This document shows, one piece after another, positions 32,385 to 43,395 of a stretch of DNA of 64,000 nucleotides. This DNA comes from Pyropia yezoensis (Eukaryota > Rhodophyta > Bangiophyceae > Bangiales > Bangiaceae): assembly GCA_009829735.1 (NCBI GenBank), contig CM020619.1, positions 20,713,816 to 20,777,815 on the forward strand, read 5' to 3'. The position numbers and the translations under genes were made by a program. How positions within the stretch are numbered: position 1 is the stretch's first letter; the number at the start of each line of letters is the position of its first letter. Under the pieces are notes generated by a model that saw only the letters and a program-made list of their open reading frames with translations, was not told the origin of the DNA and made no database searches.

Positions 32385-34748
32385 ATGTCGGACCCCCAGG
32401 TGCCCGGGGGCGAGGACGACCTCCTGCTTGAGGAGGAGGAGGTGATGCAGGACGACGTTCCCGTCTCCGCCACCGCTGCCGAGTGCATCCTGGCGAGCTT
32501 GTCGGACGACGACGATCGGGTAACCGTCCGTGTGGCTGCGGAAGGCGCGCCGGGAGGGTTGTCGTCCGTTTGCAGCGGCACGACTGCTCCGTCGGGTGGC
32601 GGTCAACCGCGTGTGGCTGCCTCTACCCCAAGTCCTCCGGCGGCCCGGATGGCTCCTGTCGCCGGTGCCGGCGCGGCTCTACCCAAAGACGGTGCGGCCG
32701 GTGTGTCGGAAGGTCGTGTCAATACCCCGGCCGGGACGGCGGGTCAAGACGGCGCGGGTGCCCGCCCGGTTGGTGGTGCGTCCACGGAGGTGGGTAACGG
32801 GTCTACCCCCTCCGTCCCCGTTGTGCCTTCGTCGGGCTTGGGTGGCGGCGACGCTCTGCCCGCGGTGCGGCGGGCGATAGGTGGTCAAGACGAGTCTTCG
32901 CCGATGGCGGTGGACTCCGGGAGCTACTCCGGGCGGGCGCCCACCCTTCTTCTTCCTCCTCGGCCCCGTGCGCCCGCGGCACCGGCCCATCTGCTGGTTG
33001 GGCTTCCCCCGGCGCCACCGATTCTTCCTGGGCCCGCCCGGGTTGCCCTGCTGGGTGGCGGCGTCGCCTTGGTGGCGGGTCAACCCTCTATGTCGATGTC
33101 CGACTTGGTGGCTCGGGTTCGAGGCCTCACCGTGCAGGAGTCCATGGACTTCGCTGGGCGGATGCGGGTGGACTTCCACCAGCCGCGTCACCGTGGAGGG
33201 TCCTCCCGGCGTGTCAAGTTGGACCCGAGTTGGGAGCGGGAGTTGGTGCGGCTGGTTAACCAGCCGAATGCGGTTCGGGTGGAGCATCATTGGATCCTGA
33301 GTCAATCGGACGACCGGAATGCGCAGCTCTGGCGCACCCGGGTGGGGCGGGGTGAAGTCTTTCTCGACCCCGCCTTCGGGATATACGACTTTGTTGCCCC
33401 CGCGTTGCCGCCGGAGATTGACTACCCGGCTAGTGCTCGGAGGGTTGCGTCGGCGGTGGCTCCTGTGGGGTTTGGGCAGACGGTGGGCGATACCGGCCGG
33501 TATCCCGGGTTTGAGAACTTCCCGGGGGTATCCCAGTATCTGTCGTTGACGGCTCCGTGCCCGCCCATGGCGGGGCTGAAGTCGGCGTCGAGCTGGCGAC
33601 GCAACCATGGTGTCATGGCGGATGCGTTCCGCACCGATATAAAGTGTGCGTTGCACACCGGTAACGGTCGTGCGCCGGTATACACTCCCGTGCGCCCGCC
33701 TCTGTGGCAGGAGGGGTGGGAACCCGCCCCTGCTTTCCGGTTTGACACCGGCTCCTGTCCCCGATACTTCGGAAGTGTGTTGGCCTCCCGGCCTGTCCAC
33801 CCGCTGCAGGGGACCTTCACCCTCGAGGTTACCCTCGGGCAGGCTTCCACCTTCTTGCTGTCCGTCCGTCGGCAGGGGCGACTTTTTCATCTTCCGACGG
33901 GTGTCCGTCCGCATATCGGGCAGCTGGGCGTAGACGTGATCGCTGCGAAGACCGGGTTGGCCCGGGAGTTCGAGGCTCTCCTGGCCGTTCACGATGCCGT
34001 GAACTAGGCTGGCGTGTTGACCCTTCCCCCGTATCGGGATCCGCAGGCTGGGGCTGCCCCCTTGCCTCGTCACTCGTTGCGCATCCGGCGTACTCAGCCG
34101 GGTGAGCCCAGTCACCGTGGGTGGGCGTCCACCGAGGCAGTTCCTGACCTGGGTATTCCCATGGTTATCCATGACCCTCTTCAGGTCCTCGCCCCGTGGT
34201 TCGGTAACCCGATACCAGTCGGGGTTGGCCGTCGTCCCCAAGAGTAGGACTCTACGGCTGGGGAGCGTGAGGTTTCTCGTCGTCGGGCCGAGCCCCGCCG
34301 GGTTTACGGTGTAGCCCTGTCAGTGGGGTCCTACCGGGCCTCGTATCAGGCGCCACCGGCTCCGGTGGTAGCCGTGTCGGCTCCCGTGGCCCCGCTGGCT
34401 GCGCCAGTGTCACCTTCCGCTTCTGTCATGCCTGACGGGGGTCCCCGTCTCTGGAATGAGGGCGTTGACGCCCTCGTTGCCCGCGAGCTGCGGGAGGGTC
34501 TCTCTGTTAGCTGGGGGGATCTCCCCCCAGGTGCTGCGCTGGTTGGTTCCGCGCGTTGCTTCGGTGGCGTGCTGGACCGCCTCCAGACAGCTCTGGATGA
34601 CGTGGAGGCTGGCCGCAGCACCCTCCTCGAGCTATGCACCGAGGTATCTCGGGCGATAGACCGTCGCGAGATTGCCGACCGGTGTAGCATGGAGGTGTAC
34701 GCGTTTACGCGTGAGTGGCCTCCTTCGGGCAGCGGGTCTACCCACTGA
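32385..34748 (+). CDS. Accessory gene of element B, antisense to gag-pol
   Basis: The ATG in CACCATG opens a frame of 540 residues to a TAG at 34005-34007. Element A has TGG there, so this one is a private nonsense change. The same frame continues to a TAG at 34245-34247, shared with A, then 25 open codons and the block 34323-34748. Structure: an acidic N-terminus (E-D-D-L-L-L-E-E-E-E), a long Pro/Ala/Gly/Ser linker to about 33080, then a folded-looking core from M-S-D-L-V-A-R-V-R-G through F-D-T-G-S-C-P-R-Y-F-G, and a helical C-terminal module with L-D-R-L-Q-T-A-L-D-D-V-E. No domain family, transmembrane segment or signal peptide is seen. The position recalls antisense extra genes of some plant gypsy elements (for example Grande gene 23); homology to those is not claimed. 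Confidence 0.7.
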
Positions 34749-35196
34749 GGAGTGCTGTTGGTGTGAGGGAGAGGGACCCGGTGAGCCTTACGGTGGCCGG
34801 GTAGTATTGAGTATAAATTCACCCCCCGCTGGGGCGTTTGCATGATACCGATGGCTGCCTGTGGGGAGTACCCCTTCTGCCATAGCAGTGGCTTGCCCTG
34901 GTTTTTTTCGCGCCCCCAACCCATCCTGGTTGGTTATTATTCATGAAGGTCAACCCTCCTCGGTCCGTCACTTGCCCCATGGATGAAGGTTTACCTTGGT
35001 GTAAGCCTCAGGTTACCTTGAAATTATCGGAGTTAGTCATCTCCTTCAAGTGAACTTGTTAAAGTCGGTAGCCTACTTAGTTTGCCTAAGTCCGCTCCAA
35101 CTTAGTGAACCTAAGTCTTGCCGAGTCCATGTGACACCCTACTCAGTAGGTATAAGCCTCACCCCCCAACAGCCGAAGTCGGTGTCGGTTGGGTTG
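34749..35196. other. Element B: spacer between convergent accessory gene and pol
   Basis: Non-coding, conserved with 17196-17587 of element A. It probably carries the 3' processing signals of both transcripts; none is recognised with confidence. Confidence 0.55.
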
Positions 35197-38100
35197 TTAC
35201 AGTAGGCGTCGTCGCCTCATGTAAGGCATGAGAAGTTGGCGGGGTATATTTGCCGCCTGTTCCCAGGTGGGTGAGTCGTATCCGACCCACATCACCTTGA
35301 CGTACCAGGGTCCTGGTAGGTCGGGGTCGGTGTGTCCGACCACGCTCTCTACTTGGTATGGAGTCCCATCTGGCCCCACCGGGTCATCTGACCGGTGGGT
35401 TGTAAGAGCGTCATGTAGCAACCCAGCCGGTACCGGCTGAGGCTGTTCCGGCTTCGGAGCAGGTGTCACATCGTTGAGGTTGATGCGTTGTATCTCCGTA
35501 TCGGAGTGCAGGATGACAGAGTGATCATCCCTGTGTAAGATCTGGTACGGTCCCTTGACCGGTTGCATGAGCTTGTTCCCTCGGAACTTCTGGTGTCTGA
35601 TGTTGACCCAGTCACCCGTTACCAGGGTTGCGTTGCGTACCCGTAGTCGAGCGTCAAAGTTCTTCTTGTATCGAAGTTGTGTACGGTCAAGGGCACCCTT
35701 GAGCTTAGGTATCATCCACGATAGCTTGGCCAACCAAGCTAAGTGGATCCGTTCGGCCGGTCGGCCCTTCGGTATGTCATACCGAGTGCGCCTGCCCGGT
35801 GGCAGCGTCAGGTTACCGACGCCTATTGGCATGACCCATTCCAATGGAGCAATGTTGGTACTCCGGTGGGGCCTGGCATTATATGCCAGGGTCAATACGG
35901 ACAGAAGCCTGTCCCACGTGTTGGCATGTTCCGCCACATAGCATTGGAGCATCTTGACGATGGTGCGGTTGAACCGCTCCACCTGGCCGTTGGATTGTGG
36001 GTGGTAGTCGGATGACCGACGTGGTTCGATACCGAACATGCCCATGACCTTAGTGCAGAATGCTGACGTAAGGTTTGCTCCGTTGTCAGAGAGGAGTTGC
36101 TTCATTACTCCGTATGCACTGATCCAGTGGTCAACCACTGCGTTCATGATGGTATATGCCGTATCATTCGGGATGGCTGCCGCTCGTGACAGCTTAGTAA
36201 AGCGGTCCGACATGACCAGGATGTACCTGTTCCCTTCTTCCGTTACAGGAAGCGGCCCGAGTATGTCGATAGCGACCTGCTCGTTGGGCCCATCCGGGGG
36301 GAATATTTTCATAGCGGATGCCCGCCTATGAAGACTCATACGATTCTGTGCACACGGGTGGCATCCCCGCACGTGGTCGACCACGTCGACGGCCATTGCT
36401 GGCCAGTAGAAGAACGTCCGCATTGCTGTGATCATGCGCGAGCCCCCCGGGTGTCCGGCTGTAGGGTTCTCGTGTTCTCGTTCCATGACGGCTTGTCGTA
36501 AGGACACGGGAACCACGACTTGATGTCGTCCATCGGCGGGTGCCCGCCGGTATATGAGTCCGTCCTCATTCTCGGAGAGGATGCCGGCCGTGCCGGCCAG
36601 GAGGTTAGCGCGATGGCGTTTACAGTCATCGTCATTGGCCTGTGCCTCGCGGAAGTCCGCGAGGGTTAATGGGAACGCAAGGTGTGCCATGGTACGGTCA
36701 ACCATACCTTGGGTGGCGTTACCCACCATGCAAACCGGTACAACCGGGATGTTCTCGTCCACCTGTCGGGTATCCCCGCTCGGTGTATCGAGTCGCGACA
36801 GCGCGTCTCCCAGATGGTGGGTAGAGCCGGCCTTATATATGGTCCGGTAGTCGTGCTCGGCCATCTTCAGCCTCCACCGGGCTAGCCGTCCGTGGCTGTC
36901 GGAATCCATGTCACCAAGGTTGAGAAGCCATCGTAAAGGTTCGTGGTCGGACCTTACGATGAACCTGGAACCTTCCAGGTATGGTCGGAGCATTTGAACT
37001 GCCCATATGACTCCGAGGCACTCGCGCTCGGTGGCACTGTAGTTACGCTCAGCCGGGTTGAGTGTCCGGCTGAAGTACCCCACCGGATGTAGGTCCGGGA
37101 TAGCACTATCGGTACCGATGATGGTCTCTCCCTGTAACAGGGTGCATCCCACTTGGGTATCGCAGGCATCGACGTCGATGACGAAGGTCCCGCGTCTATG
37201 CGGCAACGCAAGGACGGGTGGGGCTAGCAGAGATTGCTTGAGCCGCTCGAATGCCTCTCGCTCGTTGGGCGACGAAGGTTGTAGTACCTTTGCCAAGGCG
37301 CTGCTCGTCAGAACCGTTTACGGTTTAGCTATCCGAGCGAAGTCCTTGACGAACCGTCGGTATACTTTGCACATCCCCAGGAAGCTTTTCAGCTGTGTCT
37401 GGGTGGTTGGGTATCGCGCATCCCGGAGTGCCCGGGTATTAGCTTCGAGCACTCCAAGTGTTTCTGGTGTGATCTGGTGACCCAGATACTCGACGGTCTG
37501 CTGAAGGAAGGCGCACTTCTTGAGGCGCAGGGTTACCCCGGCGTTTCGCAAGAGGGTGAGTACCTCGTCGACATGTTGCACATGGTCATCCATGTTAAGG
37601 AAGAGGACGATGACATCGTCCAGGTACACCAGGCAGTTACGCCACTTGAAGCCCAACAGTATCATGTCGATGGCCCGCTGGAATGTGGCGGGGGCGTTGG
37701 ACAATCCGAAGGGCATCCTTAGGAACTCGAACACTCCACTGTGACAGACGAACGCCGTCTTAGGGATATCCTCCTCTGCAACTGGGATCTGCCAGTACCC
37801 GGCATTGCAGTCGATAGTGGTAAACACAGTGGCTTCCCCCAGGGAGTCGATACACTCATCCATCGTTGGAAAAGGGTATGAGTCTTTCTTGGTAACCAAG
37901 TTGAGGCGTCGATAATCGATGCAGAACCCAGGGGTTTGATCCTTCTTCGGTCCGATAACGACTGGGGCGCCCCACTCCGACATCGAAGGTCGGATCACCT
38001 TAGCTTCGCTCATCCTCTTCACTTCTCCATCATCGATCTCTCGTTGCATAGGTCCCGCGCGATGCGGTTGCGACCGCGCTGGTCGTGCACCTGGTACCAG

Positions 38101-39383
38101 GTTTTTCGGTGTTGGGTTGCCCCAATGGTACCCAGCGCCCCGCCGGTCCACATGACGTCATGCTTTATGAGCATCCGTCGTACTCCTTCAGCTACCGAAG
38201 GGGGAAGATGGTCGAGGTCAGCCTCGGCCAGTGCCTTCAAGGCTTGTTGGTCCTTGTGCAGAATGTCCGCCGGAGCTGTTGATGGGTTAGGTTTCCCGTC
38301 ATCGGGTTCCTGCCGCTCGGTGGTCTCGGTGACCGCCAGTACCTCAAGTGGTTCCACTTGACCTTACTTGTCAGGGGTAAGGATGTCTCCTTCGTAGAGC
38401 TCTGCGATCCCGAGGCTAGTTCCTTTCGGAAGGGTGCCTGCCTTACGGCGGTAGTTCGCCATCACGAGCAGTGATGACCCCCCCGCTGCGAGGCCTACGA
38501 TACCGTTGGACATGGTCAACCCATGGCGCTTGTAGGTTCGTAGGTTGGACTGGACTCTGCAGATGCCAGCGAGGTTACAGTTAACCGGGAGGACGGTCTC
38601 CGATAACGGCTCAAAGCGAGTCCGCTTGACCTGCCGAAGTGTCTTCGGTTCTACGCTTGCGTATACCTCAGCCACGTTAACGTGGCTCCCTTGTAGCGTC
38701 AGGTCCCTGACGATAGCTGTCTGTCCTCTCTTCGTCCCTTCGGCCTCTTGCAGCTCGACGGTCCTCCGGCCCGGCCGGATTGCATGAACGTGAACGTTGA
38801 TGAAGGTGCACCCCAGTATGCAGGGCACAGATAGAGTCTCACATACCAGGAAGTCGACTTCCGTGGTGAGTTCCCCGATGGTGACCCGCAGCGACATCGC
38901 TGCGGTCGTACCAATGAGACGACCATTCGCATTCTTGATCGTGAGTCCCCGAGCATCTCTGACTCGCGGGAGCCACTTGTCCGGGAGGGTATCCTTCAGG
39001 ATCAGGTTCGGTCCAGCCCCTGTATCCAGTACAGAGTAATACGATCGGGTCGACTGGGGGTCAACCCCCAGTGTGGCTCATACCTTGAAGTTCTCCCAAG
39101 TGAACAGTACGTGGCCTACACCGATATCCGGTGTAGCTCGGGCATCCTGAACAGGGCCCTTGTCTGGTTCAATGTGACGGGGCTTCCTGTCCTCTCCTCC
39201 CAACCTTGGAGGTTGGTCATCAATCCCCTGATGCCGTATCGTCGGGGCCGGAAGGTGTACCCGGGGGTTGATGCAGCGTCGGCTCAACGGCGCCCTCCGT
39301 GGGGCTTTCCCCGCGGCAGTCCGGGGTGGCTTGCTAAGGTTGCCCCAGCGACCACTTGTCGTCCTTCCGCTTACTCGTTTCCC
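35197..39383 (-). pseudogene. pol: pol of element B
   Basis: Same domain order as A: protease (D-T-G-A near 39020), RT (Y-L-D-D in 37318-38151), RNase H, integrase and chromodomain (35197-37296, 699 open codons). Lesions: TGA 39078-39080 (Ser codon in A), TAA 38364-38366 (Glu in A), a frame break near 38100, and TAA 37318-37320 (Phe in A). Integrase D-D-E residues and the zinc-finger H/C residues are intact in the last frame. The one-base deletion that breaks the RT of A is absent here. Confidence 0.93.
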
Positions 39384-41548
39384 GTGCTCGGCCGGGTACT
39401 ATCTTCCGGGATATCCGGGAGAGGAGGTGCCTCCTCGACTGCCAGTACTCCTCCTGGAGCTTGCTGCCTACCCGGTGCCGGTGCTCTGGCGGGATACCCC
39501 CCAATGGATGCCTTGCGTTGCGCCGCTGCCCGTCGAGACTCCTCCGGGATGAGCGGGCATGAGGACACCCAGTGTTCGGGATCTCCGCACAACATACATC
39601 CGGACGTGCCGGCCGTCCCGGGAGTCCGCGTCGGGTTGGCTCCATCGGCCCGGTTGCCTGCCTCGGGCGCCCGAGTGCCTGCCCCTTGGTAGGCCTTGGG
39701 TCCCGGTGCGAGCCGGAACATGGACTCCCCCAGCCGTTTGGTTCTACCAGCGATGTGCGGAGGTACCTCCGTACGCACCGCCCATGTCGGCAGGGGTTGG
39801 TGGGGGTCACCCGTAACCGGGGCACACCCCTTAAGTCGCACATACGGGACGCGCCGGTCCGCTCCCTCGTTGACCTGGAACTGGGTCCCGGCCGGGGCGA
39901 TGTACGCTACCGTACCATGCTCATCAAACACCGGCGTCGCCGGTAGCAACAGGTGGCCCTGTTGGTCGACTAGAGGTTCATCCTCACCCGTAGGGGCATG
40001 TTCGGTCGCCACCAGTACTGGTGCGGCCTTACGTTCCACGTTCTCTTGCCTCGGTACCGGCGTAAGACTGGGTTTGCCTCCCTTACCCTTGGGCTTCGGG
40101 GCCAACGCACATTCCGGGTGTAGCACCCGGTAGGCGTCCCCCAGGGACTTGCACATATGCATCAGTCGACTGAAGCTCGTTCGAGCCGTGTTGGCTCCCC
40201 GTGCGGATATCCGCACATAGTTGGGTACTCCTGCGAACAGGATGGCCCGTAGCTCCCCTTCGCCGAGAAGCTTCCCCAGCTTGTAGTCGAGCTCTTGGAT
40301 CCGGCGTCCGAACATCTCCTCATCCTCCCAGGACTGGGCGGTGGCGGTGCGCAGGGCCCGGTAGTGGTCTTCGCACTTGTCCTCACTGAGGTAGCTGCTA
40401 ATCAGCTCCTTCAGTATACCACGGTAATCCATGGGGGTGGCTGCGACCCTCATTCCCGGCATCGGGGATGCCTGGCGGAGGATGCCTCGTACCCGTTCAT
40501 CAACAAAGAACGGGAGGATCTCCAGAGCCAGGCCCCCGTTGACGAGTGCCTTGTTTGCGGCTGCCTTGAAGCTAGTCAGGAAGCCAATGACTGCCGACGG
40601 GCGTCCGTTCGGGCCCCCGAACATAGGGACTCCCTTCATTAGGGTCTGCATAGAGCGGAACGCTCGGTGCGAGGTAGTACGCATCGATTCCGACACGGTA
40701 GTCGATCGGTCTTCCAAACGATAACGTTCAGGAGTCAGTACCGACCTGAAGACTTCGTTGACAATCTCCGTGTCTGCGTCCTGGATATCCAGTCGCTTGA
40801 CCAGTTGATGAGTAAACTCATCGGACTCCATCCGCTTCAGTAAGCTCGCGGTAACCTGCGCTGTCATCGCTTGCACCAGTGACGCTGGAATTTCCGGCGT
40901 CGGCGCCTCGGGTACCCGAGTTGCTTGGCTTCCGTCGTCGAGGGGGTGCTGCAATCCGGTACCGCCTCCCCCCATCGCCGACTCTGTTCCGGCGTAAGTA
41001 TCCGTCGGATCATGTCCGCGGAGCCCGCTCTGGGTGCTCCGAGCGTAGCGCGCCGTATGGCTACGTTCCAACTCGGCTAACGAGTCGGATCCATAACCCG
41101 CCGTGTGAAAGGGTTGTCCAGGAGTAGCAACACCGGGGTCGACCCTGGTGGACTCCGAAAGTATTCCGGCCGGTTCGAACCGTACCGGTGTGAGAGGAAC
41201 ACGACGGGGTACCGTCGTGTGGCGTGCTGTCATTAGCACAGCAATTTCGTACTCCGTACGCTCTTGACGGGCGTCGAGCCCGGTGAACCGGGCCTCGATG
41301 CGATCCAATGATGCCATCAGGGAATCCCCTGGTGAAGGTGGCGGCGGAGTGAGGTCGGCAGAGGACAGTTGAGGCGGTCCGCCGCCACCGGCCGTCCGCG
41401 TCGTACCGAACGTCGATCCGGCCCCGGAGAGCATCGGCGTGTCAGTGTTGTCGATCGGGTTACCGATCCCGGTTCCCGGGTTCAGCTCCGGGGTCGGCGT
41501 CGACGCCGATCCGTCATCTTGAACGTTCCCCGTCTCTTGGGTAGACAT
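39371..41548 (-). CDS. gag: gag of element B, intact
   Basis: Uninterrupted from the ATG at 41548 (a GTG two codons earlier is not needed; A starts at the same MSTQ) to the TAA at 39371-39373, 725 residues. A Pro/Ser/Thr-rich N-terminus and a capsid-like helical core (about residues 230-480) are followed by a zinc knuckle C-M-L-C-G-D-P-E-H-W-V-S-S-C with all CCHC residues, and a short acidic tail S-T-G-N-E that overlaps the frameshift heptamer. This is the only undamaged structural gene among the three elements. Confidence 0.92.
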   Translation of the reverse strand: MSTQETGNVQDDGSASTPTPELNPGTGIGNPIDNTDTPMLSGAGSTFGTTRTAGGGGPPQLSSADLTPPPPSPGDSLMASLDRIEARFTGLDARQERTEYEIAVLMTARHTTVPRRVPLTPVRFEPAGILSESTRVDPGVATPGQPFHTAGYGSDSLAELERSHTARYARSTQSGLRGHDPTDTYAGTESAMGGGGTGLQHPLDDGSQATRVPEAPTPEIPASLVQAMTAQVTASLLKRMESDEFTHQLVKRLDIQDADTEIVNEVFRSVLTPERYRLEDRSTTVSESMRTTSHRAFRSMQTLMKGVPMFGGPNGRPSAVIGFLTSFKAAANKALVNGGLALEILPFFVDERVRGILRQASPMPGMRVAATPMDYRGILKELISSYLSEDKCEDHYRALRTATAQSWEDEEMFGRRIQELDYKLGKLLGEGELRAILFAGVPNYVRISARGANTARTSFSRLMHMCKSLGDAYRVLHPECALAPKPKGKGGKPSLTPVPRQENVERKAAPVLVATEHAPTGEDEPLVDQQGHLLLPATPVFDEHGTVAYIAPAGTQFQVNEGADRRVPYVRLKGCAPVTGDPHQPLPTWAVRTEVPPHIAGRTKRLGESMFRLAPGPKAYQGAGTRAPEAGNRADGANPTRTPGTAGTSGCMLCGDPEHWVSSCPLIPEESRRAAAQRKASIGGYPARAPAPGRQQAPGGVLAVEEAPPLPDIPEDSTRPSTGNE
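39377..39383 (-). promoter_or_regulatory. gag-pol -1 frameshift site, element B
   Basis: On the minus strand, AC G GGA AAC GAG TAA in gag phase. Slipping back one base continues K-R-V-S-G-R into the open pol frame, which reaches the protease. Confidence 0.8.
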
Positions 41549-41754
41549 AGTCACAATCAGTCAACCGACGTAACAGTCACCACGAATAAGAGAGCGAGGG
41601 GGTACTTGGGGGAGAGTAACCGTGGATCGCAGTCAAACGCAACCACTCAAAACAATCAACCAGATCGCAGCACCACGAGTACAAGAAAAGGACCGGATCC
41701 CTATCCGTGTGCCAGGGCCGAAGACGGCGTCATCCCAAGGGTGACGGAAACCCG

Positions 41755-41772
41755 TCCCCTGCTGCTCCACCA
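41755..41772 (-). promoter_or_regulatory. Primer-binding site, element B
   Basis: Identical to the site of A: complement of a tRNA 3' end TCCCCTGCTGCTCCACCA, one base after the LTR. Confidence 0.8.
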
Positions 41773-41773
41773 A

Positions 41774-42135
41774 TGTAGCACAATAGGTATCCGCTGCACG
41801 TCCACTCTCAGGGAACATTCACCAAAGGGGATCGGCATCAACGTCACCGGGAGGCCAAGGTTGCTGTCCTTGGAGCGCAAGCCACGGGACCAAGATGGGA
41901 GCCCAAATGGGAGGGGTTTGTTGTTCTACCATGGCCGGCGGTAAATTCGCCGCCGGCCCCCTCGTTATAAACCCTCGGAGACACTACTAACTACCCTCCA
42001 CCCCAAGATGGACGTCCCTCTGGTCATACGTAACTTAGAGATACCGTGACCAATACGGACTCCCAAATTGAAAGTTAAGGGTTTGAAGTAGTCCCCCTAT
42101 ATTAGGGTCACAATAAGGTCATCCATATTGCTACA
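41774..42135 (-). repeat. 5' LTR of element B
   Basis: 362 bp, TGTAGCA...TGCTACA, with a TTATAA core at 41965-41970 that could serve the leftward genomic promoter. Confidence 0.97.
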
Positions 42136-42140
42136 CCTAC
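42136..42140. repeat. Target-site duplication CCTAC, right copy
   Basis: Matches 31429-31433 exactly. Confidence 0.95.
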
Positions 42141-43284
42141 TACGGCTATGTTACTGTTCCCGGCCAAGGAGCGCTTTGCCGCGTTGGCAATGGACATCCT
42201 TGGGCCCCTGCCAGTGACCGAGGAGGGCAACCAGTACCTTCTGGTCATCTGTGATCGCTTCACGAACCTTACGCGAGCGATCCCTCTGGCAGAGGTCACG
42301 GCCATGTCGGTCGTGTCAGCCTTCCTAGATCACTGGGTTGCCGCTTATGGCATTTCGGACAGTACGGAGTCGGACAATGGACCGCAGTTTGCGTCCGTAC
42401 TGTTTCATGGAGTGCTGGATATGTTGGGGGTTCACGCAAACCATGCCAACCCCTACCACCCACAAACTGATGCGCAGGTGGAGCGCTTCAACAAAACTAT
42501 TGTCCGACAGCTGCGCCACTATGTGAGTGAGCACGTGAAAACGTGGGACCAATACATTTCTATTCTTACAACCGCCTACAATTCGCAGGTTCACTCATCT
42601 ACCGGGGAAGTACCCCTCGCTTTTGTGACCCTCCGTCGCGTGCGGTCTATTGCCATACGATGGCCGCTCCCAACTAGGGAGGCCGATGGCAGTACACCTA
42701 CTCCCACTGAGAGTAAGGCGGAGTTCGCTGCTAGGCTCGAAAACCTCATCCCTCAAGTGAGGGCTGAGATGGACAAAACGCAAAAGCGCTACAAGCGTAC
42801 TTTTGACAAGAAGGTGCGTAATGCCAAGCACGTCCCTGAGCAGGGTGACTGGGTGCTGGCCCACTCAAACACCCCAACTGGGGGTAAGTTGGTGTTCCAG
42901 ACGGAGGGGCCATACCAGGTCCTTCGTACCGATGGGAGATGGTTTACCATCGAAAGTGACGATGGAATCCGCACCGTAGACGGACAGGACGTGGTAAAAG
43001 TTGCACCACCTCCGGCAGGCGACCCGGCTTGGGCACGTGCGCTAAAGGCATGGCGCCTGCCTTCGCTACCTGCGACCAAACAGAGCCCGCAGGAGTACGT
43101 GTTCGATAAGTTCATCGACCACGGGTGGGATGAGGACACTAACCGCCTCATGTTGAGGGTGCGTTGGTTCGGCTATAAGGCCAAGGATGATACGTGGGAA
43201 TACGTGGAGGATCTTCCTGCTGAGAAGGTCCGGGCGTACTGCGCCCGGAATGATATCGACCCTAACTGCCCTCCCTCAACCTGA
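42141..43284 (+). pseudogene. pol: pol of element C, second part (integrase core and chromodomain)
   Basis: Continues the integrase interrupted by element B. The frame from 42148 has catalytic D16 (M-D-I-L-G), D76 (S-D-N-G-P-Q-F) and E112 (Q-V-E-R-F-N). A GPY-like region follows, then a C-terminal tail F-I-D-H-G...L-R-V-R-W-F-G-Y...D-T-W-E-Y that matches a chromodomain. This half is undamaged over 378 codons; the ATG used here is internal to the original polyprotein, not a true start. Confidence 0.92.
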
Positions 43285-43395
43285 GGGAACGCCAAGTGAC
43301 GGTGCCAAGAGAGTGCTCCAAGTCGAAGTGGTACGCAGAGTGGCTTTAAACTACAGTCCTAACCCACACACTCTCACAACATAGGCAGCTGCCAA

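Larger units (their letters stand above)
31434..42135 (-). mobile_element. Element B: complete chromodomain Ty3/gypsy element nested in C
   Basis: 10.7 kb with both LTRs (362 bp each, 11 differences) and a CCTAC target duplication, in opposite orientation to its host element. On the minus strand: 5' LTR 41774-42135, primer site 41755-41772, gag, pol, then the opposite-strand accessory gene, polypurine tract and 3' LTR 31434-31795. pol has at least three nonsense codons and a frameshift, so B itself is defective, but it is structurally complete and is the reference for element A. Confidence 0.97.

Noticed and set aside
32679-34241. 520-codon minus frame opposite the B accessory gene
   Set aside because: Lower coding quality than the plus frame, which has the TATA box, the start context and A/B protein conservation. 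It is a shadow.
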